From Georgenia_A wangjunii (GTDB lineage Bacteria; Actinomycetota; Actinomycetes; Actinomycetales; Actinomycetaceae): DNA of 64,000 nucleotides. Below, one piece after another: positions 57,594-64,000 of the stretch (positions are counted from its first letter, which is position 1; the number at the start of each line of letters is the position of its first letter). The position numbers and the translations under genes were made by a program. The stretch lies in assembly GCF_036421915.1 (NCBI RefSeq), contig NZ_JAZGOM010000012.1. The stretch is one strand, 5' to 3'. Below the pieces are notes generated by a model, which did no database searches, was not told the origin of the DNA, and worked only from the letters and a program-made list of their open reading frames with translations.

Positions 57594-59102
57594 TCAGAAG
57601 CCCTGCGCCAGGCGGTAGTAGACCTGCCCGAGGCGGAGCTGGTCGCGGAACCCGCGGGTCGTCGTCCCGGCGTCGATGACGGCCAGCTCGATGCCCGCGA
57701 TGGTCGCGAGGTCGTCGAAGACCTCGATGTCGAGCGCCGTGCTCATGACGGTGTGGTGCGCACCGCCCGCGGTGAGCCAGCACTCGGCCGACGTCGCGAA
57801 CGAGGGCTGGGGCTCCCACACCGCGCACGCGACGGGCAGCTCGGGCAGCGGCTCGTCGGGCTCGACGACGCTGACGACGTTCGCCGTGAGCCGGAAGCGC
57901 TCGCGCATGTCGGAGAGCGCGACGACGACGGCGGGGCCCGGGTCTGCGGTGAACCGCAGCCGGACCGGGTCCTCGCGGTCACCGATGCCGAGGGGGTGGA
58001 TCTCGAGCGAGGGCCGGTCCGCCGTGAGCGTCGGGCAGACCTCGAGCATGTGCGCCCCGAGGATCTTCTCCCGGCCGGGGGTGAGCTCGTAGGTGTAGTC
58101 CTCCATGAGGGAGGCTCCGCCCGGGAGGCCGTGGCCCATGACCTTGGCGGTGCGCACGAGGACGGCCGTCTTCCAGTCGCCCTCGGCCCCGAAGCCGTAC
58201 CCGTCGGCCATGAGCCGCTGGACCGCGAGGCCCGGGAGCTGCCGCAGACCGCCGAGGTCCTGGAAGTTCGTCGTGAACGCGGTGAAGCCGCCCTCGGTGA
58301 GGAAGCTGCGCAGCGCGAGCTCCTGCCGGGCGCCGTAGCGCAGCGACTCGCGCCGGTCGCCGTCCGGGCCGAGCTCGGGCACGACGTCGTAGAGCTCGTC
58401 GTACTCGGCGACGAGGGCGTCGATGGCGGACTCCTCGACGGCCTCGACGCGCTCGACGAGGTCGTTGACGCCCCACGTGTTGATCGAGACGCCGAGGGCG
58501 ATCTCCGCCTCCGTCTTGTCGCCCTCGGTCACGGCGACGTCGCGCATGTTGTCGCCGAACCGGGCGACCCTCATGTTCTGCAGGGCGTCCCAGCCGGCCG
58601 CCGCCCGCGCCCACGTGGCGATCTTGGCGCGGACACCCGGGTCGCTCGCGTGCCCGACGACGGTCTTGCGCGCGAGGCCCATGCGGGTGGCGACGTAGGC
58701 GAACTCGCGGTCGCCGTGGGCGGCCTGGTTGAGGTTCATGAAGTCCATGTCGATGCTCGACCACGGCAGCGCCACGTTCGCCTGCGTGTGCAGGTGGAGC
58801 ATCGGCTTGGTGAGGGCGTCGAGGCCGACGATCCACATCTTGGCCGGGGAGAACGTGTGCATCCACACGACGAGGCCCAGGCACGCAGGGTCGGCGTTGG
58901 CCGCGAGCGCGGCCTGCCGGATGGCGTCCCGGTCCTTCATCGTCCCCTTGAGCACGACGCGCACGGGGATCTCCCCGGCGTCGTCCAGCTGGGACACGAT
59001 CTGCGCGGACTGCTCGGCGACCTGGGCCAGGGTGTCCTCCCCGTAGAGGTCCTGGCTCCCGGTGAGGAACCAGATCTCCTTGCCCTCGAACGGGTTGTTC
59101 AT
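57594..59102 (-). CDS. araA: L-arabinose isomerase
   Basis: 502 residues (E. coli enzyme 500). Interconverts L-arabinose and L-ribulose with Mn2+. Starts MNNPFEGKEIWFLTGSQDLY, the family N-terminus. Metal/catalytic region: GFGAEGDWKTA and GGASLMEDYTYEL (two Glu), GAHMLEVCP and GGAHHTV near the end (two His). ATG 59102 shares one base with the araD stop. Third gene of araB-araD-araA. Confidence 0.97.
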   Translation of the reverse strand: MNNPFEGKEIWFLTGSQDLYGEDTLAQVAEQSAQIVSQLDDAGEIPVRVVLKGTMKDRDAIRQAALAANADPACLGLVVWMHTFSPAKMWIVGLDALTKPMLHLHTQANVALPWSSIDMDFMNLNQAAHGDREFAYVATRMGLARKTVVGHASDPGVRAKIATWARAAAGWDALQNMRVARFGDNMRDVAVTEGDKTEAEIALGVSINTWGVNDLVERVEAVEESAIDALVAEYDELYDVVPELGPDGDRRESLRYGARQELALRSFLTEGGFTAFTTNFQDLGGLRQLPGLAVQRLMADGYGFGAEGDWKTAVLVRTAKVMGHGLPGGASLMEDYTYELTPGREKILGAHMLEVCPTLTADRPSLEIHPLGIGDREDPVRLRFTADPGPAVVVALSDMRERFRLTANVVSVVEPDEPLPELPVACAVWEPQPSFATSAECWLTAGGAHHTVMSTALDIEVFDDLATIAGIELAVIDAGTTTRGFRDQLRLGQVYYRLAQGF

Positions 59103-59827
59103 CAGTCCTCCGTGTCTTCGTCGGAGCCGTGTTGGCCGTAGACGTTCTGGTAGCGGTCGTAGAGCTTGTCGATGGCCCGGGTGTCGATGGGGACGAGGTC
59201 CCCGAGCTCCCGGGCGAGGTGGACGGTGCGGGCGACCTCTTCGCACATGACGGCCGCCTTGACGGCGTCGCGCCCGTCCTTGCCGATCGTGAAGGGACCG
59301 TGGTTGCGCATGAGGACGGCCCGCGAGCGGGAGGCCTGGAGCGTCTCGACGATGCCGCGACCGATCGAGTCGTCTCCGATGATCGCGAACGGGCCCACGG
59401 GGACGGGGCCGCCGAACTCGTCGGCCATCATCGTCAGGACGCACGGGATCTCCTCGCCGCGCGCGGCCCAGGCCGTCGCGTAGGACGAGTGGGTGTGGAC
59501 GACTCCACCGACGTCGGGCATGTGCCGGTAGACGTAGGCGTGAGCCGCTGTGTCCGAGGACGGCTGGAGGCTGGCCGGGGTGCCGTCGTCGATCTTCGTG
59601 CCGTCGAGCTCGCACACGACCATGACGTCGGGCGCGAGCTCGTCGTAGGACACCCCCGACGGCTTGATGACGAACAGGTCGGTGCCCGGCACGCGCTGCG
59701 AGACGTTGCCCGCCGTCCACACGACGAGGCCGTTGCGCGGCAGCTCGGCGTGGAGGTCGGCGACGACCTGGCGCGTGGCCGCGACGGCGTCCCGGGTGGC
59801 CTCGTCGAGGTCCGTGAGCGCCCTCAT
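59102..59827 (-). CDS. araD: L-ribulose-5-phosphate 4-epimerase
   Basis: 241 residues, class II aldolase fold. Zinc site from VHTHSSYA (two His) and MRNHGPF (third His); WTAGNVSQR binds phosphate. Retro-aldol epimerisation of L-ribulose-5-phosphate to D-xylulose-5-phosphate. The ATG overlaps the araB stop (ATGA). Confidence 0.96.
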   Translation of the reverse strand: MRALTDLDEATRDAVAATRQVVADLHAELPRNGLVVWTAGNVSQRVPGTDLFVIKPSGVSYDELAPDVMVVCELDGTKIDDGTPASLQPSSDTAAHAYVYRHMPDVGGVVHTHSSYATAWAARGEEIPCVLTMMADEFGGPVPVGPFAIIGDDSIGRGIVETLQASRSRAVLMRNHGPFTIGKDGRDAVKAAVMCEEVARTVHLARELGDLVPIDTRAIDKLYDRYQNVYGQHGSDEDTED

Positions 59828-61578
59828 CGTGCCGGCTCGCGCTCGACGGAGTCCGTGAGGAGCGCGTCGTCCGACCCGTCCACGGCGTCGGCCCCACCGG
59901 CGGGCGCACCGGCGAGGACCGCCTCCCGGCGGATCTTGCGCAGCCGCCGCATGACCTCGTTCTCCCCGCGGCCGAAGTAGTCGTGCAGGCGGCGGTACTC
60001 GGCGTAGAGGGCGTCGTAGCGCTCCGCGTCCGCCTCGTTCGGTGTGTACGCACCGACCTCGCGGCGCCCCATGCTCTTCGCGGCGGTGCGCACGTCGGGG
60101 TAGGCACCGGCGGCGACAGCGGCGTGGATCGCCGACCCGAGCGCGGGGCCCTGCTCCGACGTGATCGTCGAGAGCGGCAGGCGCGTGACGTCGGCGTAGA
60201 TCTGCATGAGCAGGCGGTTCTTGAGGAGCCCGCCGGCGACGACGAGCTCGGTGACCGGGACGCCCGAGCCCGTGAAGGCCTCGATGATCGTGCGCGTCCC
60301 GAAGGCGGTCGCCTCGAGGAGCGCGCGGTAGGTGTCCTCCGGCCGGGTCGCGAGCGTCTGGCCGACGACGAGCCCGGAGAGCTCGTGGTCGACGAGGACG
60401 GACCGGTTGCCGGAGTGCCAGTCGAGGGCGACGAGCCCGTGCTGGCCGACCTGCTGCGTCGCGCACCTCTCGGTGAGGAGCTCGTGGACGGAGATGCCGC
60501 GCTGGGCGGCCTCCTCGGCGTAGGAGCCCGGGACCCCCGTGCTGACGAACCACCCGAAGATGTCGCCGACGCCGGACTGCCCCGCCTCGTAGCCCCACAG
60601 ACCCTCGACGATGCCGCCGTCGACGACGCCGCACATGCCCGGCACCTCGGCGAGCTCGTCGCCGTTCATGACGTGGCACGTGGAGGTGCCCATGATGGCG
60701 ACCATCTGACCGGGCTCGACGGCGTCCGCCGCCGGTGAGGTCACGTGGGCGTCGACGTTGCCGACCGCGACGGCGATGCCCTCGGGCAGGCCCGTCCAGG
60801 CGGCGGCCTCGGCGCTGAGCGTGCCGGCCTGGTGGCCGAGCTGGCCGATGGCGTGATCGAGCTTGTCCGCCACGAAGCCGGCGAAGTCGGGGTTGAGCGC
60901 CGCGAGGAAGTCCTCGCTCGGGTACTGCCCGTCCTGGTAGATCCCCTTGTACCCGGCGGTGCACGCGTTGCGGACATAGGTACCGGTGAGCTGCCAGACG
61001 ATCCAGTCCGCGGCCTCCACCCAGTGCTTCGTCGCCGCGTAGACCTCGGGGTCCTCCTCGAGGAGCTGCAGCCCCTTGGCGAACTCCCACTCGGAGGAGA
61101 TGAAGCCGCCGTAGCGGCGGATCCAGGCCTCGCCGCGCTCGTGCGCGAGCGCGTTGATGCGGTCCGCCTGGCGCTGGGCGGCGTGGTGCTTCCACAGCTT
61201 GACGTACGCGTGCGGACGGCCGCGCCACTGCGGGAGGTCGCACAGCGCCGTGCCGTCGGCCGTCGTCGGGACCATCGTGCACGCCGTGAAGTCGGTGCCG
61301 ACACCGACGACGTCGGCGGGGTCGATGCCGGCCGCGGCGATCGCCGCGGGCACCGCGTTGCGGAGGACGTCGACGTAGTCCTGCGGGTTCTGCAGCGCCC
61401 AGTCCGGCGGCAGCTGCTGACCGTCACCTGCGGTGAGCGTGCGGTCCATGACGGCGTGGGGGTACTCGTGGACGGCGCTGCCGAGCTCCGCGCCGTCGGA
61501 GACCCGCACGACGACGGCGCGTCCGGACAGGGTCCCGTAGTCGATACCGACCGTGTATGCCGACTGGCGCTCTGCCAT
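59824..61578 (-). CDS. araB: Ribulokinase
   Basis: 584 residues, FGGY carbohydrate kinase. N-terminal phosphate loop VGIDYGTLSGRAVVVR, GVGTDFTACTMVPTTADG, GYKGIYQDGQ, and C-terminal ATP site GTSTCHVM plus VAGGLLKN. Phosphorylates L-ribulose. A ~30-residue Ala/Asp-rich tail follows the conserved end. ATG 61578 is preceded by GAGGAA at 6 nt. First gene of the operon; promoter and operator lie 140-190 bp upstream. Confidence 0.96.
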   Translation of the reverse strand: MAERQSAYTVGIDYGTLSGRAVVVRVSDGAELGSAVHEYPHAVMDRTLTAGDGQQLPPDWALQNPQDYVDVLRNAVPAAIAAAGIDPADVVGVGTDFTACTMVPTTADGTALCDLPQWRGRPHAYVKLWKHHAAQRQADRINALAHERGEAWIRRYGGFISSEWEFAKGLQLLEEDPEVYAATKHWVEAADWIVWQLTGTYVRNACTAGYKGIYQDGQYPSEDFLAALNPDFAGFVADKLDHAIGQLGHQAGTLSAEAAAWTGLPEGIAVAVGNVDAHVTSPAADAVEPGQMVAIMGTSTCHVMNGDELAEVPGMCGVVDGGIVEGLWGYEAGQSGVGDIFGWFVSTGVPGSYAEEAAQRGISVHELLTERCATQQVGQHGLVALDWHSGNRSVLVDHELSGLVVGQTLATRPEDTYRALLEATAFGTRTIIEAFTGSGVPVTELVVAGGLLKNRLLMQIYADVTRLPLSTITSEQGPALGSAIHAAVAAGAYPDVRTAAKSMGRREVGAYTPNEADAERYDALYAEYRRLHDYFGRGENEVMRRLRKIRREAVLAGAPAGGADAVDGSDDALLTDSVEREPAR

Positions 61579-61719
61579 GTGCTGTTCCTCGTCTTCCTTG
61601 ACGCCCGTCACCGATCCCTGCGAACGCCGGCGCGCAACCCCGCCGTGCCGGCCGTGGTGGCCACACCCGCCGCCGCAGCAGCAACGCCGCGCTAGCAAGA
61701 TCCGAGTCCCCCGGGGAAG

Positions 61720-61749
61720 AGTGTGCGCGCTAACATCGGCCCGTGTCAA
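61720..61749 (-). promoter_or_regulatory. araBDA promoter
   Basis: Perfect -35 TTGACA (61744-61749, minus strand), 18-nt spacer, CACACT (61720-61725). Leader of roughly 135 nt to the araB ATG. Confidence 0.55.
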
Positions 61750-61754
61750 GAGCT

Positions 61755-61766
61755 GAAATCGATTTC
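61755..61766. promoter_or_regulatory. Palindromic LacI-family-type operator of araBDA
   Basis: GAAATCGATTTC, a perfect palindrome five bases upstream of the -35. The form fits LacI-family operators (central CG). No regulator gene is present in the window. Confidence 0.6.
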
Positions 61767-61814
61767 GATCATTCCCTCTGACCACGGCGCCACGCACCCG
61801 GTCCCGTCATACGA

Positions 61815-61852
61815 CGAGGGCCGGCCCTGCCACTCGGCAGGACCGGCCCTCG
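61815..61852 (-). terminator. Terminator after the GH43 gene
   Basis: CGAGGGCCGG/CCGGCCCTCG outer stem, one mismatch, CCTGCC/GGCAGG inner stem, 4-nt loop; 35 nt past the stop of the GH43 gene and insulating araBDA. Confidence 0.8.
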
Positions 61853-61887
61853 CTCAGCTCAGCGCCCGCCCATGGCGCGCGGCTACC

Positions 61888-64000
61888 TCAGCCGCAGGTG
61901 CGGGCCGCGTGCGAGGCGGTCACCGTCCTGCTGGCACCGTCGGCCGTGGCCGTCACGCTCACCTCACCGGCGGGCACCGAGCTCGCGCGGGTGCTGAACG
62001 TCAGGGACGTCGCCCGGTCAGCCCCGATCGTCACCGACCGCGACCCGTACGCCGAGGAGACAGCCACGTCCACCGGCGCACCCGAGCCGTTCGTCACCCG
62101 GACGGTCTGGACGACCCTCCCGACGACGCACCGCGTGTCCGCCTCGACCGAGACGTCCGGGCCGAGCGCGTCGGGCTGGTAGGCCCGCAGGAGCCGCTCG
62201 TGCTCGGCGGCCGTGATCGGCAGGACCGTGCCGTGCCGGGCGCTGAGGTCCAGACCCGGCTCGTGCGTCCAGCTGTCCGGGTCGTCGAGGTCGGTGGAGG
62301 AGAACGCCACGTACCCGTCGCCCCCGCCGTAGGGCGGCCAGTCCTGGAAGAGGAACCACGTGTCCTGCCCCGGGGTGATGTTGACGTCACCGTCGTTGGC
62401 CTTGAACGCCGTCGGGCCCTCCGCGTGACGGAGCGGGTCCCCCGAACCGATGCGCTCGGTGATGAGCTCCCAGCTCGTGCCGACGGCCCCCTCCTGGTAG
62501 CGCAGCAGGTCCGGCGACTTCTCGAGCAGGACCTCCATGATGTCGTTCCGCTCGTCCTTCGTGAAGCGGTAGTACATCCCGTCGTGCTCGACGACGGTGG
62601 AGTCGATCATGCCGCGGCCCGGCTGGCGGTAGATGTCGATCCAGACCTCCGGCTCCGTGAACGTCACGAAGTCGCGGGTGAAGGAGATCATCATCCTGTT
62701 GTAGCTGTCGTTCGTGCGGCGGTCGGCCGGTGCGACGTCCTCGGGGTAGAGGTTCGACGCCCAGTACACCGCGTACTGACCGATGCTCTCGACGTAGTGC
62801 GCCTCCGGCGCCCACGTGTTGCCCGCGCTCGGGAGGTTGACCTCGACGAGGCGCGGCTCACCCCAGTCGACGAGGTCTGTGGACTCCCAGATCATGAGCG
62901 AGCGCGACCCCGTCTGCTGGGCCCGCGCAAAGTCCGGCCCCTGGCCCGGGCGGTAGGTCTTGAGGTCGGTCGCGAGGAGGAAGAACTTGTCCCCCTCGTG
63001 CGAGCGGATGATGAACGGGTCGCGCAGACCCTGCTCGCCCATCGTCGACTCGAGGACGATCTCGTCGTCGTTGAGCGGGATCCAGCTGAGCGCGTCGTTC
63101 CCGCGGCTCGCCGCGAAGTAGATCTGCTCCCCCTGCGCCGTGCTCTCTCCCTTGAAGTGCGGGAAGAAGTACGCCTCGTACTCCTGCGGCTCCGGCAGCG
63201 GCTGCACCGTCAGCGTGAAGGTCCGGGTACGCGTGACCTGGCCCTTCGTCGCGGTGACCGTGAGGGTCACCTCGGCCGGCTCCTCGCCGTGGGCCGGGCG
63301 CGTGACCTCACCGGTCGTCGTGACGACGGCGGGGTCGCTCGACGCCCACGTGAACGTCGTGCCCTCCTCGCCCTGGGTGGGCAGGGTGACGTTGCCGCGG
63401 ACGTCGTCCGCGTTCGGGATGGCGAGCGACTGGAGGTCCTGCGCGACCGCGCTGGCGTCGGGGGTGCCGTACGCGATCTGCAGCGCCTCCCACTCGGCCC
63501 CGGTGACGGGCAGGACGGTGCCGTGCCGGAACCGGGACGGGAAGGAGTACTCGTTCGAGGCGAGCATCGTCCACTCGCCGCTCGTGATGTCGGTCGTCGT
63601 GAACGGCACGTAGCCGCGGCCGCCGTACTCGTCGATGAAGAGGTACCAGCGCTCCTCGGTGTTGGACTTGAACACCGTGGGGCCCTCGCCCTGGCTGATG
63701 GAGCCGGCGCCGATCGCCTCCCTGACGAGGTCGAAGTCGTCGGCGGTCGGCGAGGGGCCGACCTCCTGGAAGACGTACTTGCCACCCGGGTTCGTGCCCG
63801 AGCGGTTCGCCTCGTTCTTGGAGAACCGGTAGACCTCGCCGTCGTGCTCGATCATCGTCGTGTCGATGACCGAGTAGCCGTAGTCGATGAGCGTCTCGGC
63901 CTCGCTGAAGTTGCGGAAGTCGCGCGTCGTGGCGAAGAGCATCTGGTTGTACGTGCTGCCCGTGTGGTTCGGGTCGTCGTCGGCGTAGAGCTTCGACGCC
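61888..64000 (-). CDS. Secreted tandem GH43 glycosidase (arabinanase/arabinosidase-like), 5' end outside window
   Basis: The frame is open to the window edge (reads ASKLYADDDPNHTGSTYNQ before the first internal Met), so at least 703 residues are visible and the N-terminus is missing. Order: the end of a first five-bladed GH43-type domain (EGPTVFKS, RHGTVLPVTGAEW), an immunoglobulin-like domain (VRGNVTLPTQGEEG...TLTVTATKG), a second GH43-type domain (YEAYFFPHFKG; LRDPFII with catalytic Asp; NTWAPEAHY with the general-acid Glu; EGPTAFKA; RHGTVLPITAAEH) and a C-terminal beta domain ending AARTCG. The two catalytic domains align motif by motif and arose by duplication. No LPxTG is seen at this C-terminus. 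Adjacent araBDA supports an arabinan/arabinoxylan substrate; the bond specificity is inference. Confidence 0.88.
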   Translation of the reverse strand, partial: ASKLYADDDPNHTGSTYNQMLFATTRDFRNFSEAETLIDYGYSVIDTTMIEHDGEVYRFSKNEANRSGTNPGGKYVFQEVGPSPTADDFDLVREAIGAGSISQGEGPTVFKSNTEERWYLFIDEYGGRGYVPFTTTDITSGEWTMLASNEYSFPSRFRHGTVLPVTGAEWEALQIAYGTPDASAVAQDLQSLAIPNADDVRGNVTLPTQGEEGTTFTWASSDPAVVTTTGEVTRPAHGEEPAEVTLTVTATKGQVTRTRTFTLTVQPLPEPQEYEAYFFPHFKGESTAQGEQIYFAASRGNDALSWIPLNDDEIVLESTMGEQGLRDPFIIRSHEGDKFFLLATDLKTYRPGQGPDFARAQQTGSRSLMIWESTDLVDWGEPRLVEVNLPSAGNTWAPEAHYVESIGQYAVYWASNLYPEDVAPADRRTNDSYNRMMISFTRDFVTFTEPEVWIDIYRQPGRGMIDSTVVEHDGMYYRFTKDERNDIMEVLLEKSPDLLRYQEGAVGTSWELITERIGSGDPLRHAEGPTAFKANDGDVNITPGQDTWFLFQDWPPYGGGDGYVAFSSTDLDDPDSWTHEPGLDLSARHGTVLPITAAEHERLLRAYQPDALGPDVSVEADTRCVVGRVVQTVRVTNGSGAPVDVAVSSAYGSRSVTIGADRATSLTFSTRASSVPAGEVSVTATADGASRTVTASHAARTCG

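Overview
The window looks like a chromosomal segment of a very GC-rich actinomycete, most likely a member of the Micrococcales (Cellulomonadaceae/Bogoriellaceae-like). The grounds are GC visibly above 70% with almost every third codon position G or C, actinobacterial gene neighbourhoods (tRNA-rpmG-MaoC pair, BldC-like HTH next to a 32-residue bS22 protein, a System II cytochrome c cluster next to menaquinone genes), an LPxTG surface enzyme, and many apparently leaderless genes. I see no phage, insertion sequence, CRISPR array or plasmid gene. The two edge genes, adenosine deaminase (left) and a tandem GH43 arabinanase-like protein (right), are cut by the window.

Layout. 1-5.1 kb: the 3' part of add, an alpha/beta hydrolase overlapping its stop, then on the minus strand a tRNA-Tyr/Thr/Met cluster, rpmG, two MaoC hot-dog proteins and murB; yajQ runs rightward. 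5.2-9.7 kb: a large cell-wall-anchored GH78 alpha-L-rhamnosidase with its own promoter, a LacI-type operator and a second palindrome. 9.8-13.3 kb: an ECF sigma factor translationally coupled to an O6-alkylguanine-DNA methyltransferase with a long N-terminal extension, then htpX and fprA. 13.5-32.3 kb: menJ followed by the complete 14-gene nuoA-N operon (complex I), most genes overlapping, ending in a long-chain polyprenyl diphosphate synthase. 32.5-45.7 kb: menG, menF, an HtrA protease, menD, menC, a Gdx/SugE-type SMR exporter, menB, two small membrane or lipoprotein genes, menE and menA. 45.8-51.0 kb: the System II cytochrome c maturation cluster (histidine phosphatase, TlpA-like, ccdA, resB, ccsB). 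51.2-57.5 kb: yceI, a glutaredoxin-like protein, a SerB1-like HAD phosphatase, bS22, a BldC-like HTH protein, an AcuC deacetylase and a Trk/Ktr potassium uptake pair. 57.6-64 kb: an arabinose operon (araB-araD-araA) with a palindromic operator, and the GH43 gene upstream of it.

How the genes work together. The core of the window is a respiratory island. Chorismate is converted to menaquinone (MenF, D, C, E, B, A, G) using a polyprenyl chain made by the synthase at the end of the nuo operon. MenJ saturates the chain, complex I reduces the quinone, and the ccs genes mature the c-type cytochromes that receive the electrons. menH was not found. The right edge is a plant-cell-wall module: secreted GH43 releases arabinose, which AraB/D/A feed into the pentose phosphate pathway. 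The GH78 rhamnosidase is a separate glycan-degrading unit.

The most notable observations are: (i) at least nine genes, including menF, menC, menB and menE, in which a TANNNT -10 hexamer lies 6-7 nt before the start codon (leaderless mRNAs); (ii) the ECF sigma-Ogt pair as a possible alkylation-sensing module; (iii) strong palindromic operators at the rhamnosidase, yceI and arabinose promoters; and (iv) a stretch of codon-like sequence without a recognisable gene between the SMR gene and menB.
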